Of a stretch of 64,000 nucleotides of DNA, positions 38,501 through 47,900 are shown piece after piece (the first letter of the stretch is position 1; each line of letters starts with the position of its first letter). A program made the position numbers and the translations under genes. The notes below the pieces were generated by a model. It was not told where the DNA came from, did not search any database, and saw only the letters and a list, made by a program, of their open reading frames with translations. The DNA comes from Sulfuritalea sp. Its GTDB lineage: Bacteria; Pseudomonadota; Gammaproteobacteria; Burkholderiales; Rhodocyclaceae. The DNA lies in contig JAOTRV010000021.1 of NCBI GenBank assembly GCA_030247575.1, forward strand, positions 1 to 64,000, given 5' to 3'.

Positions 38501-39149
38501 CGAGCGTCGCCGCGATTACCTGACGGCCTATCAGGATGCCGCCTATGCCCGGCGCTATGTCACTCGCGTACAACAGGTGAGGCGGCACGAAACGGGAGTA
38601 GACGCCGGCGGCACGGCGCTGACCGAGGCTGTGGCGCGCAACTACTTCAAACTGCTGGCCTACAAGGATGAATACGAGGTGGCGCGGCTGTTCAGCGATC
38701 CCCAATTCGAGCGCGCGCTCGCCGCCAGCTTCGAGGGCGACTACCAGCTCAACTTTCACATCACGCTGCCCTGGAGCCGCGGCGCGAAGCCGGGCGACGA
38801 GCCGAAGAAGATCCGCTTCGGGCCGTGGCTGATGCCGGCCATGAAGCTGCTCGCCCGCTTCAAATTCCTGCGCGGCACGGCGCTCAATCCCTTCGGCCGC
38901 ATTGCCGAGCGCCGACAGGAACGTGAACTGATCGCCGATTACGAGCACACCGTGGCACACATCCTCGACAGGCTCGACCACAGCCGGCTCGATGCCGCCG
39001 TGGCGCTCGCCGGCATTCCGGAAATGATTCGCGGCTACGGACCGGTCAAGGAGCGCAGCATCCTGCAGGCACGGGCGAAGCAGAAGGAATTGCTGGCGGC
39101 CTTCGACAGGCCGGCAGTGGCGACAAGCAAGGAGCTGCATACCGCATAA
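35541..39149 (+). CDS. Indolepyruvate:ferredoxin oxidoreductase, fused alpha/beta
   Basis: 1202-residue fused IOR-type enzyme: N-terminal pyrimidine domain (YISGYRGSPLGGLDTALHAA), TPP-binding part (CPGCPHNQSTKVPQGSCALG, then MGGEGAAWLGIAG), a Cys-rich iron-sulfur segment (CEGCGDCSAKSNCLTVIPVE) and the C-terminal gamma-like domain (ITGVGGTGVVTLGALLGMAA). It converts indolepyruvate (or phenylpyruvate) + CoA to the arylacetyl-CoA, CO2 and reduced ferredoxin, which would feed tryptophan into the pathway. Residues 523-557 (bases 37107-37211) are a Pro/Gly/Ser-rich stretch with no place in the family and encoded by a DNA repeat. ATG 35541 follows GGAGGAGCAGCAG. Confidence 0.85.
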   Translation: MDLANVSLEDKYRREHGRVFLTGMQALARLPMLQHAIDRSAGLHTAGYISGYRGSPLGGLDTALHAAQAFLRQHDIKFQPGVNEDIAATAIWGTQQLHLFPQPKFDGIFSMWYGKGPGVDRCGDVFKHANHAGTAKHGGVLLIAGDDPSARSSAVAHQSEHMFSACGIPVLAPADLQEYLDFGLHGWAMSRYSGCWVAMKVTSDTAESSATVELDVERMKIVIPDDFRLPPDGVHLRWPDPQLAQERRLQEFKVYAAIAYARVNRLNRIIFDSPRPRLGIIACGKAYLDVRQALDDLGIDEACAAEIGLRLFKVGMPWPLEADSVRHFAEGLEEILVVEEKRQIIEYQLKEMLYNWREDVRPRVIGKYDESGEWPVPVNQWLLPPTAELTPALVARAIAARIGRSHASARIDSYIAFLDEKARALSRPRVALMRTPWFCPGCPHNQSTKVPQGSCALGGVGCHLMAVTMGRNTLTISHMGGEGAAWLGIAGHSGTQHVFANMGDGTYFHSGLLAIRAAVAANQMSHPPSPLPKEGGDGGSLRSSKNVSPALGRPGGGVNITYKLLFNDAVAMTGGQPVDGPLTVPQLTRQLAAEDVKRIIVMSDEPEKYAGVRDFAPGVEIRHRDQLEATQIELRESPGVTILIYDQTCAAEKRRRRKRGLYPDPAVRVFINAMVCEGCGDCSAKSNCLTVIPVETEFGRKRAIDQHSCNKDYSCISGFCPSIVTVHGGMVRRGRALQSAAAEFADLPEPVPARLAAPYGILITGVGGTGVVTLGALLGMAAHLEGKGVTVLDMTGLAQKGGAVMSHVRIAPTQSQLHSVRIATGEAMLLLGCDIVVAVSDDALSKTAIGTTQAVVNTAQTITGEFMRNPDRAFPAGAMEQSVVDAVGVAGATFIDASRLATRLMGNAIATNIFLLGYAFQRGFLPLSSAALLRAIELNGASVEENQRAFSWGRRAALDPAGVEALAATNELQDPAYRLSVDLDELIERRRDYLTAYQDAAYARRYVTRVQQVRRHETGVDAGGTALTEAVARNYFKLLAYKDEYEVARLFSDPQFERALAASFEGDYQLNFHITLPWSRGAKPGDEPKKIRFGPWLMPAMKLLARFKFLRGTALNPFGRIAERRQERELIADYEHTVAHILDRLDHSRLDAAVALAGIPEMIRGYGPVKERSILQARAKQKELLAAFDRPAVATSKELHTA
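37107..37211 (+). repeat. 105-bp repeat element inserted in frame in the IOR gene
   Basis: Contains CCCCCTTCCCAAGGAAGGGG and, further on, GCCCCGCCTTGGGGCGGC, both palindromic, and resembles the C/G-rich units at 28872-28998. It adds exactly 35 codons between IRAAVAAN and VNITYKLLFND, two stretches that are contiguous in this enzyme family, without breaking the frame. Confidence 0.72.
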
Positions 39150-40352
39150 TTGCGTCTGCCCTTTCCATCTGCCAACCCGATCTTGACCTCATCACCGCTG
39201 TGGGCCAGCGCATTCCGGCCTTTCTATCTGCTCGGTGCGCTCTACGCGCCGCTGCTGGTCGCGGCCTGGCTCGGCGCATTTCTCGGTTTGTGGAACCTGC
39301 CTTCGGACCAGTTGCTGAAACTGCAGCACGGCCACGAGTTCATCTTCGGCTTCTCGGCGGCCATCATCACGGGCATCGTGTTGACCGCGCTGCCGAGCTG
39401 GGCCGGCACCGAAGAAATCCTCGGCGGCCGGCTGGTCCTGCTGGCAGCCCTGTGGCTGGCGGGGCGCGTCGCGTTCTGGGCCTCGTCCTGGCTGCCGGCG
39501 CCGCTGCCGGGCGTTATCGACTGCCTGCTGTTTCCCGCCGTGTTCATCATGCTCGCGCCGCAATTGCTGCACGCGGCGAACCGGCTTTACCTGCTGCTGC
39601 TGCCCATCCTGTTCGCGCTGTTCGCCGCCAACCTGGTCTATCACCACGGAATGCTCACGGCGAACCACGCCCAGGCCGGACTGGCGCTGCGCCTCGCTGT
39701 CTATGCCATCATCGTGCTCTACGTTCTCAAGGGCGGCGTGCTGGCGCCGATCTTCACCGGCAACGCCCTGCGTGAAAAGGGCCGCGGCGATGTGCCGCTG
39801 TTCAACATGACGCTGGAGATTGCCGCCACCGGGGCGCTGCTGCTGCTCGCCGTGCTCGACCTCGCCGCCGCCCCGCCCGCCTGGACCGGCGGCGCGGCGC
39901 TGGCCTGCGCGCTGCTGCACGGCTGGCGCTGCGCGCGCTGGCAAGGCTGGCGCGTGGCAGACGTGCCGCTGGTGCTGGTCATGCATCTGGGTTTCGCCTG
40001 GCTGGTGCTGGCCTTCGCCCTCAAGGCCGCGGCCGAGCTGACCGGCATCGTGCCCGAAGCGGCGTGGCTGCATGCCTTCACCGTCGGCAGCCTGGGCCTG
40101 ATGATGCTGGGCCTGATGACCCGCGTCAGCCTGCGCCACACCGGGCGCCCGCTGGTAGTGCCGCCGACCATGCTCGTCGCCTGGGTGCTGATGTTCGTCG
40201 CCGCCCTGCTGCGGCTGGCGGCTACCGTGCATGGCCTGGGCAACGCAGTCGTCGCGCTCGCCGCGGCGCTGTGGGCCACCGCGTTCATTCTCTATTTCAT
40301 GGTGTTCTGCAAAGCGCTGGTGACGCCGAGCACGCCGCGTCCCCCGCCATGA
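39150..40352 (+). CDS. NnrS-family membrane protein
   Basis: 400-residue integral membrane protein of the NnrS family, with about 12 hydrophobic segments. Family motifs: SAFRPFYLLGALYAPLLV, LQHGHEFIFGFSAAIITGI and YHHGMLTANHAQAGLALRL, with conserved His residues that bind heme/copper in NnrS. NnrS protects against nitric oxide in denitrifiers. The frame opens with TTG at 39150 directly after the IOR stop and has no clear ribosome binding site, so the start is uncertain by up to 15 codons. It overlaps the next gene (ATGA). Its presence supports a denitrifying lifestyle. Confidence 0.8.
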   Translation: MRLPFPSANPILTSSPLWASAFRPFYLLGALYAPLLVAAWLGAFLGLWNLPSDQLLKLQHGHEFIFGFSAAIITGIVLTALPSWAGTEEILGGRLVLLAALWLAGRVAFWASSWLPAPLPGVIDCLLFPAVFIMLAPQLLHAANRLYLLLLPILFALFAANLVYHHGMLTANHAQAGLALRLAVYAIIVLYVLKGGVLAPIFTGNALREKGRGDVPLFNMTLEIAATGALLLLAVLDLAAAPPAWTGGAALACALLHGWRCARWQGWRVADVPLVLVMHLGFAWLVLAFALKAAAELTGIVPEAAWLHAFTVGSLGLMMLGLMTRVSLRHTGRPLVVPPTMLVAWVLMFVAALLRLAATVHGLGNAVVALAAALWATAFILYFMVFCKALVTPSTPRPPP

Positions 40353-41905
40353 GCGTCAACGTCGCCCACCTGCTCGTCCGCGCCGCGCAGACCTGGCCGC
40401 GGCGGCCCGCGCTGGCCCGCGGCGAGCGCCTGTTGGCGAACTATGCCGAGCTGGCCGCGCGCGTCGCCCGCCTCGCCGCCGGCCTCGCCGCACGGCTGCA
40501 GCCCAACGACCGGATCGGGTTGGTGATGAAGAACTGCCCGCAATACGTCGAACTGATGTTCGCCTGCTGGCACGCGGGGCTGGTCGCGGTGCCGATCAAC
40601 GCCAAGCTTCATCCGAAGGAACTGGAATTCATCCTGGCCGACAGCGGCGCGCGCCTGTGCTTTGCCACCACCGACCTGTACGATGCCGTCGCCCCGCTAT
40701 CCGTCGCCGGTCTGGAGGCGGTGATCGACGCAGACAACGTCAGCGGCCCGGCCTACGCCGGACTTTTCGCCGCGGCGGCCATGCCGATGGCGCCGCGCGC
40801 GGCCGACGACGCGGCCTGGCTGTTCTATACCAGCGGCACCACCGGCCGGCCCAAGGGCGTGACCCTGACCATGCGCAACCTGATGGCGGCGATCCTCAAC
40901 TATCTGTCCGACGTCGACACGATCGCGCCCGGCGATGTGATTCTCCACGCCGCGCCGATGTCGCACGGCTCGGGCTTCTACATGCTGCCCCATGTCGCGC
41001 ACGCCGGAGTGAACGTGATCCCCGAATCGGGCGGCTTCGATCCCGCCGAAATCTACTCGCTGCTGCAGGTGCATCGCGGCGTGAGCCTGTTCGCGGCACC
41101 GACCATGGTCAAAAGGCTGGTCGAGCATCCCGGCGAGGCCGATAGCGCGGGGCTCAAGACCATCATTTACGGCGGCGGACCGATGTACGTCGCCGACTGC
41201 AAGGCCGCGCTGCAGCGCTTCGGCGGCAAGCTGGCGCAGATCTATGGCCAGGGCGAATCGCCGATGACCATCACCTGCCTCGACAAGGCGCTGCATGCCG
41301 ACACCTCGCACCCGCGCTACGAACAGCGCCTGGCTTCGGTCGGCCATGCCTTCACCGGCGTCGAGATCCGGGTGGCCGATGCCGACGACCGGCCGCTGCC
41401 CCCGGGCGCGATAGGCGAAATCCTGGTGCGCGGCGACACGGTGATGGCCGGCTACTGGAACAATCCCGCCGCCAGCGCCGAAACCCTGCGCAACGGCTGG
41501 CTGCATACCGGCGACGTCGGCAGCCTCGACGAGGACGGCTTCCTCACGCTGAAGGACCGCAGCAAGGACGTGATCATCTCCGGCGGTTCCAACATCTACC
41601 CGCGTGAAGTCGAGGAAGTGCTGCTGCGCCACCCGGCGGTCAGCGAGGTGTCGGTGGTGGGCCAGCCCGATCCGGAATGGGGCGAGATCGTGGTCGCCTT
41701 CATCGTTCCCCGCGGGCCGGCGCCCGACAGCGCGGAACTCGATGCACTGTGCCTCGACAACATCGCCCGCTTCAAGCGGCCCAAGCGTTACGTCATGGTA
41801 GATTCCCTGCCGAAGAACAATACCGGCAAGGTGCTGAAAACCCGGCTGCGCGAGCTGTTCGGGACGCCGCCCAACCCACAATCCCGCAATGACAGGAGTC
41901 GATGA
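40349..41905 (+). CDS. Acyl-CoA ligase (ANL superfamily), second copy
   Basis: 518-residue AMP-forming ligase. Motifs: LFYTSGTTGRPKGVTLTMRN, IYGQGESPMTITC, MAGYWNNPAASAETL, LKDRSKDVIISGGSNIYPRE and the C-terminal LPKNNTGKVLKTRLRE with the catalytic Lys. It is coupled to nnrS upstream and uspA downstream by ATGA overlaps. It resembles medium/long-chain and aryl-acid ligases of degradation clusters. An indoleacetate, phenylacetate or arylpropionate substrate is possible; it is an alternative candidate for the indoleacetate-CoA ligase. Confidence 0.8.
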   Translation: MSVNVAHLLVRAAQTWPRRPALARGERLLANYAELAARVARLAAGLAARLQPNDRIGLVMKNCPQYVELMFACWHAGLVAVPINAKLHPKELEFILADSGARLCFATTDLYDAVAPLSVAGLEAVIDADNVSGPAYAGLFAAAAMPMAPRAADDAAWLFYTSGTTGRPKGVTLTMRNLMAAILNYLSDVDTIAPGDVILHAAPMSHGSGFYMLPHVAHAGVNVIPESGGFDPAEIYSLLQVHRGVSLFAAPTMVKRLVEHPGEADSAGLKTIIYGGGPMYVADCKAALQRFGGKLAQIYGQGESPMTITCLDKALHADTSHPRYEQRLASVGHAFTGVEIRVADADDRPLPPGAIGEILVRGDTVMAGYWNNPAASAETLRNGWLHTGDVGSLDEDGFLTLKDRSKDVIISGGSNIYPREVEEVLLRHPAVSEVSVVGQPDPEWGEIVVAFIVPRGPAPDSAELDALCLDNIARFKRPKRYVMVDSLPKNNTGKVLKTRLRELFGTPPNPQSRNDRSR

Positions 41906-42720
41906 TCATGCCGCTGAAGAACTTGCTGGTCCATCTGGATCAGGACCAACGCACCGCCGCCAGGCTGGCACTGGCGGTCTCGCTGGCGCGCGAGCACCAG
42001 GCCCGGCTGACCGGCGTGTTCGGGCAACTGGCCCAGGCGCAGCAGGTGGGCCTGGTGGCGACGTGGCCCAGCCAGGAATATGTCACGGCCCGCGACGCGA
42101 GCAAGGCCGCGTTCGAGCAAGCGACCGCCGGGCTGGCCCACGCGGAATGGCGCGACGTCAATCGCGGCAGCGAGACCGAAGTGCTGCGCCGCGTCACCGA
42201 TCTTGCCCGCCATGCCGACCTGGTCGTGCTCGGCCAGCATGACGACAGGACCAGGGGCCATGTGCCGGAGGAATTTGTCAGCGAGGTGATCCTGCATTGC
42301 GGCCGCCCGGTGCTGGTGGTGCCCTACATCGGGCACTTCCCCGAAGTCGGCAAGCACCCCCTGATCGCGTGGAACGACGCCCGCGAGGCGGCCCATGCGC
42401 TCAACGACGCCCTGCCCCTGATCGAAGGCTGCAGGGAAGCCGTCATCCTGTCCTTCGCGGCCCGTCCCGAGGAAGGGCAGGCCTCCTGCGACGAGGCGGC
42501 GCGCCATCTCGCGGCGCACGGAATCAAGGCGAAGACGGAAGTGCTGGTGGTGGAGGACTTCGGCATCATGGACATGCTGCTGAACCGCGTCACCGACCGC
42601 GACGCCGACCTGCTGGTCATGGGCGCCCACGGCCATATCGGCTTCCCCTTCGTCAACCGCGGCGCCGGCACGCGCTACATCCTGCGCCACATGACCGTGC
42701 CCGTGCTGATGTCGAACTGA
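41902..42720 (+). CDS. Universal stress protein, tandem UspA domains
   Basis: 272-residue protein with two UspA domains. The first (LKNLLVHLDQDQRTAARLAL ... ADLVVLGQHDD) has a degenerate nucleotide loop; the second ends with DLLVMGAHGHIGFPFVNRGA, close to the ATP-binding GxxGx9G(S/T) pattern. UspA proteins respond to stress and starvation. It closes the ior-nnrS-ligase operon and is followed by a REP-like repeat. Confidence 0.83.
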   Translation: MIMPLKNLLVHLDQDQRTAARLALAVSLAREHQARLTGVFGQLAQAQQVGLVATWPSQEYVTARDASKAAFEQATAGLAHAEWRDVNRGSETEVLRRVTDLARHADLVVLGQHDDRTRGHVPEEFVSEVILHCGRPVLVVPYIGHFPEVGKHPLIAWNDAREAAHALNDALPLIEGCREAVILSFAARPEEGQASCDEAARHLAAHGIKAKTEVLVVEDFGIMDMLLNRVTDRDADLLVMGAHGHIGFPFVNRGAGTRYILRHMTVPVLMSN

Positions 42721-42768
42721 CGTCACACCCCGCGGCGGGAGCGTTCGCCGCCGTCGCCCGCCGTGCGC

Positions 42769-42795
42769 GGCGCCGTTCCGCCAGCGTCTACTCTT
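42769..42795 (+). repeat. REP-like element, copy 4
   Basis: GGCGCCGTTCCGCC followed by AGCGTCTACTCTT, the tail identical to the copy at 15895. It lies 48 bp after the uspA stop. Confidence 0.6.
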
Positions 42796-42843
42796 GCGTC
42801 CGAATCTGCGCATCCCGCGTGCGCCGCCGGCACCGCACGCCAA

Positions 42844-42891
42844 TTGTGCGATCGCCGATAATGTTGGATAATTTGATTGTATACCGCATAC
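42844..42891 (+). promoter_or_regulatory. Promoter with GTATAC operator before the fused beta-oxidation gene
   Basis: TTGTGC (42844-42849), 17-bp spacer, GATAAT (42867-42872), then GTATACCGCATAC (42879-42891) around the expected transcription start, 17 bp before the ATG. The operator resembles those at 18240, 57020 and 63851. Confidence 0.6.
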
Positions 42892-42908
42892 ACAAACAGG
42901 ACCCGACC

Positions 42909-44921
42909 ATGACCACGCCCTTCGCCAATCCTCTGCTCGCCACTCCCGCCCGTCCCCTGCCGCGCGCCGTCGCCATCATCGGCGCCGGCACCATCGGGCC
43001 AGACATCGGCTATTACCTCAAGAGCGCGCTGCCGGATCTGAAGCTGTACCTCGTCGACGTTTCGCAAAAGGCCGTGGAAAGCGCACTGCTGCGCTTTGCC
43101 GAGTATTCGCGCAAGGCCGTCGCGCGCGGCAAGATGAGCGAGGCCGACGCCAAGGCGGTGATCACCAACCTCTACGGCACGCTCGACTACGCCGACATCG
43201 CCGATGCCGACTGGGTCATCGAGGCCGCCACCGAAAACCTGCCGCTCAAGCGCAAGATCTTCGCCCAGATCGAGGCCGTGGTCCGCCCCGACGCGCTGAT
43301 CACCTCCAACACCAGTTCGCTGCCGGCGGCGCAGATCTTCTCCGAACTCAAGTACCCCACTCGGGCCACGGTGACGCACTTCTTCGCCCCGGCCTGGCGC
43401 AACCCGGCCGTCGAAGTGATCCGCTGGGACAAGACCGATCCTGCCGTGGTCGAGTATCTGCGCTGGGCCTTCTGCACCACCGGCAAGGTGCCGCTGGTGA
43501 CCGCCGACGTCGCCTGCTTCATGCTCGACCGCATTTTCGACAACTGGTGCAACGAGTCGGCCATGCTGCTCGATCGCGCCACCGCGGCCGAAGTCGATAG
43601 CGTCGCCGCCGAGTTTGTACACGCCGGCCCCTTTTTCGTCCTGAACCTCGCGCACGGCAACCCGATCATCACCGAGACCAACACGCTGCAGGCCGACGAA
43701 GAAGGCGAGCACTACCGTCCGGCACCGGTATTCCGCTCGGTCGACACCTGGGTCACCGTGTCGCCCGGCAAGCGCGTCGAAGTGGCGCCCGCCACGGCGC
43801 AGGCCGTGCGCGAGCGCCTGCTCGGCATACTGTTCTCGCAAAGTGTCGACATCGTCGACCGCAAGATCGGCGATCCGGCCGACCTCGACCTGGGCTGCCG
43901 GCTGGCGCTCGGCTTCAAGAACGGTCCGCTCGACCTGATGCGCAGCCTCGGCGAACAGACCACCGGCCGCGCCCTGATCCGCCTGCGCGAAGAACGCCCC
44001 GGCATGCCGATGCCCGAGCGTCCCTTCGACGCCTACCAGGGCTTCCTGCGGCACATCCTGGTCGACGATCTCGACGACATCAAGGTCATCACCCTGCGCC
44101 GGCCCGAAGCCATGAACGCGCTGCACGACGAGATGAACGACGAAATCCTCTCAGTCATCCGCCGCTTCGAGAACGACCCCAAGGTCAGCGGCTTCGTCCT
44201 CACCGGCTACGGCACCCGCGCCTTCTGCGCCGGCGGCGACATCGGCCGCTTCGTGGACATGCTGGGCGATGCGCCGGCCTCCGAGCAGTACGCCCGCGAC
44301 TGCTCGCGCCTGCTGGTGCACCTGGACCGGATGAAGAAGCCCGTGGTCGCAGCGCTCAACGGCATGGCGCTGGGCGGCGGCTTCGAGCTTGCGGCGCGCT
44401 GCCACGGCATCGTGGCGCTGAAGCGTGCCTGGATCCAGATGCCGGAAGTGACGCTGGGCATCGTGCACGGCATCGGCGCCATGGTGGTGCCCTACCGCCG
44501 CTGGCCGCATGCGAGCTCGACCTTCAACGCCATGCTGCGCCAGGCAGAGCGCCTCAAGGCCGGCCGCGCCCATGAACTCGGCGTGATCGACGCGCTGGCC
44601 GACGACTACGAACAACTGATCGGCATGGCCGTGGCGCGCGTGCGCGAATTGTCCGGCCGGGTCAAACCGATCGGCGACGCGCCGGTTTCCGTCAGCATCG
44701 AACCCGTGGAAGCCAAGGCCGCCAGCGGCCAGGTACTCAGCCGCGAATGCATCGACCTCATGGAGCAGGCCATCCTCGAAGCCGCCGCAGCACAGAGTTT
44801 CGCCGAGGCGCTGGAAGTCGGCTACAAGGCCTTCGGCCTCTCGGCCTGCATCGAAAGCGCCCGCGAGGGCATTACGTCCTTCAAGGAAAAGCGCGCGCCG
44901 GATTTCAGCAAAACCAAGTAA
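42909..44921 (+). CDS. Fused 3-hydroxyacyl-CoA dehydrogenase / enoyl-CoA hydratase
   Basis: 670-residue bifunctional beta-oxidation protein with the dehydrogenase first. Residues 20-380: NAD-binding AVAIIGAGTIGPDIGYY and the catalytic His region TVTHFFAPAWRNPAVEVI. Residues about 385-670: crotonase fold with oxyanion loop GTRAFCAGGDIGRFVD, GMALGGGFELAARCHG and the acid/base Glu region MPEVTLGIVHGIGAMV. The reversed domain order differs from FadB (hydratase first). In the iaa scheme it hydrates 2-aminocinnamoyl-CoA and oxidises the 3-hydroxy product for the thiolase. A truncated copy of its 3' end is at 49590. Confidence 0.83.
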   Translation: MTTPFANPLLATPARPLPRAVAIIGAGTIGPDIGYYLKSALPDLKLYLVDVSQKAVESALLRFAEYSRKAVARGKMSEADAKAVITNLYGTLDYADIADADWVIEAATENLPLKRKIFAQIEAVVRPDALITSNTSSLPAAQIFSELKYPTRATVTHFFAPAWRNPAVEVIRWDKTDPAVVEYLRWAFCTTGKVPLVTADVACFMLDRIFDNWCNESAMLLDRATAAEVDSVAAEFVHAGPFFVLNLAHGNPIITETNTLQADEEGEHYRPAPVFRSVDTWVTVSPGKRVEVAPATAQAVRERLLGILFSQSVDIVDRKIGDPADLDLGCRLALGFKNGPLDLMRSLGEQTTGRALIRLREERPGMPMPERPFDAYQGFLRHILVDDLDDIKVITLRRPEAMNALHDEMNDEILSVIRRFENDPKVSGFVLTGYGTRAFCAGGDIGRFVDMLGDAPASEQYARDCSRLLVHLDRMKKPVVAALNGMALGGGFELAARCHGIVALKRAWIQMPEVTLGIVHGIGAMVVPYRRWPHASSTFNAMLRQAERLKAGRAHELGVIDALADDYEQLIGMAVARVRELSGRVKPIGDAPVSVSIEPVEAKAASGQVLSRECIDLMEQAILEAAAAQSFAEALEVGYKAFGLSACIESAREGITSFKEKRAPDFSKTK

Positions 44922-44933
44922 CGCAAACCGTAG

Positions 44934-44951
44934 GGCGGACTTCAGTCCGCC
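44934..44951. terminator. Hairpin GGCGGAC-ttca-GTCCGCC
   Basis: Perfect 7-bp stem with a tetraloop in the 57-bp gap between two converging genes. No clear T-tract; the TAGGGCGGACTTCAGTCCGCC unit is a common dispersed hairpin in betaproteobacteria and may act as a bidirectional transcript end. Confidence 0.5.
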
Positions 44952-44978
44952 ATCCACCCTGACCGTTGTAACTTTCCT

Positions 44979-47900
44979 TCATTGCCACCATCCGTCGGGT
45001 GGTGGTGGGGGTGGTATGACCGGCGGAGGCGGCACGTCGGGCGGAGGCGGCGGGGGCTCGGTGGGCGGAGTATCAGGTGGCGTCACCGAAGACACCGCAA
45101 CGGACGCTCCCCATCCGCTGCCCATCAGCCAATACGAGTTGCTGTCGTCGGCTTCGCGCCAGCCCAGGTCCGTTTTTCCGTCGCCGTTGTAGTCGGTCAT
45201 AGCGTCGATCAGGGTGCGTCCCGTGGACGGTTCGAAAATGGCGCCGGCAATTCGTTCGGCGCCATCCATCAGCCACAGGGCGACCGATCCGTCCGGCTTG
45301 TGCAGCAGCAAGTCGTTCTTGCCGTCTCCGTCGAAGTCGCGCTGGCTGTCCTGCACCTGCCATTCGGTTCCCGCCCAGAACGGCGTGATCGGCCGGTGCT
45401 TGAATCCGTGCCAGGAAGCCGAGGTCTGCAGTGATTCCATGCTGCCGGCAAACTGAAGCTGTTCGACGCTGAATACCGCATCGACGCCGTCATCGCTGTC
45501 TGCCGGGTTGTTGTCGGTGATGGTGTAGTGATACCAGTCACTCTGGGCGATCGTGTAGTCGCCCCGGTTGCCCGAATATTGGGCCGCATCCAGTCCCGCT
45601 CCGCCATCGATGGTGTCGTTGCCGAGGCCGCCGTCGAGCGTGTCGTTTCCGCTGTCGCCACTGATAATGTCCGCGCCCACCGAGCCGGTAATCCGGTTGG
45701 CTCCCGCGTTTCCCTCCAGGCTGATACCTTGGGATAAGGCCGACGCATCCAGATTCAAGTCGGTGGTCCCGCCAGAGTCGCCTGCGGCACTGCCGATCGC
45801 GATCCTGAAAATATTCGATATGTGGGACGAAAGCACCAGCATATCGCCCGGTGTCGCACTGGTGAAGCGTATCTCATTGACGTTTCCGTTCGGGGTACCA
45901 ACACCACCTTCGCCATCGATCCACTCATTGGGACCATGGTCCGTCCCGCTGGCGATCAAGAACACATCGCTGCCGTCATTGCCGTTCATGGAGTCATCGC
46001 CCGCCCCCCCGACGAGCGTGTCATTGCCATGGAGGCCATAGAGGGAACTCGCTTGCGCGTTGCCGATCAGGACGTTGTCGCCGGCATTGCCGACAATGTC
46101 GAGATAACCGTAGTTGCCAACTGCCGCCGCAGCGTCGACGTTGATCGCTGCCGTACCAGACCAGTCGCCGCCCGCGCTTACGATCCTGATCGTGCCGATG
46201 CGCGACACATTGGCAGTGAGCACCAGCGTAGCGTCGGTGTCTCCCGTGTAGCGAAGTTCATTGATGCCGCCGCCGCCGTCAATGACTTCGCCGGAAGCAA
46301 ACTCGGCAACCGAAGCCAGGAAGAACATGTCGTCACCTTCGCCACCCTGAAGGTTGTCGGCACCAGCACCGCCTTTCACATGGTCGTTGTCATTCCCTCC
46401 GAGAAGGGTATCGTTGCCGGCACCGCCATCGAGGATGTTCCTGCCGCTGTTTCCCGTCAGAATGTTGTCGAGTTCGTTTCCCGTGCCGCCGATATTGGCG
46501 GTACCGCCCATGAGCGTGAGGTTCTCGACGTTGCCGGACAGCGTGTAGGACACGATACTGAAGACGGTATCGATTCCGTTGCTCGTCGCCTCCGTAACGA
46601 CGTCGCCCGCCGAGGCCACGACGTAGGTGTCGTCGCCCGCTCCCCCTTCCATGACATCATCGCCGATGCCACCGTCAAGGATGTCGTTGCCGCCGCCGCC
46701 ATACAGGACATCATCAATGCCGTAGCCAATGACCGTAATAACTCCACCACTTGGCGGGTTCAGGTTCGTCGGGCCGAATTCGCCAAGCAGCACATCGTCG
46801 CCCGAGCCGCCATCCAGGGTGTCGTTGCCTTCTCGGCCGATAAGTACATCGTTTCCCGCGGTACCGGTCAGGGCGTCGCTGGCGGAAGTGCCGGCAATCA
46901 TTGCGTCATCGCTGCGAATCGTGCCGACAGCGCTCCTGGTCCCCAATGTTGCGCCGGTCGGCCCGGAGAGCGTAACGACAAAGTCCTCATCGTACTCGGT
47001 CAAGACGTCCCCCGTGACCGAGACGCCTATCGTCTTGCTCGTTTCGCCGACGGCAAAACTGACCGTGCCACCGGGCATGGCCCCGCCGAAGTCTGCTGCA
47101 TCTGCGGCGAATAGCCCCAGCCCCGCCACATCCCACGAAACGCTGGAGGCCACGGTGGTATCGCCACTGCGGCTTACGGCGAACGCAAATGTGCTGGTGC
47201 CGCTGTCTCCCTCGCTGAGATCGGCGCTCGCCGCCGAGATCGAGATCGTCGGCGCCGGGGGAACATAAATCTGTACCGAAGTAGCCCCGGCTGCGGCCAA
47301 GGCTCCCCCGCTACCTTGCGATCCATCGTTGTTGTCGGAAAATACCCAGTCCAGTTGCACGATGGCAGGAGGACTGGAGCCGCCATAGGCGTAGCCCATC
47401 GAACTCAGGGTTGAATCGATGCGGGACGGAGTCGCATTGCTGTTGAAAGCGACTCTCAGGGTTCCCGCCGAATTCTGCACCACCTCGCCGATAACGACGC
47501 CGGAGAGCATGAGACTGCCGCCTTCGGTAAGCATCCCCAAATTGCCCGCTGCCGAGAAAACATCGTCGGCGCTGGCGCCGCCATGCCTGGAAATAGTCAC
47601 CGAGGCGCCGGCATAGTTACCTCCGGCAAATAGCTCGGCGTCGTAGATGCCCACGCTTGAATCCAGTAGAACAGGGTTGCCGCGTAGCGTGAAAATCGGA
47701 GAATTGTTCAGCGTGTCCTGTCTTGCGGAATCGAAGGTGACATCGAGCGAGCCGTCCGGGTTGTAGCGGACCAGCGCGAAATCACTGTTGCTGCCGTTGT
47801 AGGCCGACCCGACAACCACGATCTTGCCGTCCGGCTGAAGCGCAAGACTTCGCGCGAAATCGCCGTTGGCACTGAGTGACGTAATGACGCGACCGTTGGT

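Noticed and set aside
38594..38619. Sixth REP-like copy inside the oxidoreductase gene (GGGAGTAGACGCCGGCGGCA)
   Set aside because: It resembles the reversed repeat, but the encoded stretch (ETGVDAGGTALTEAVARN) reads plausibly as native protein; chance similarity cannot be excluded.
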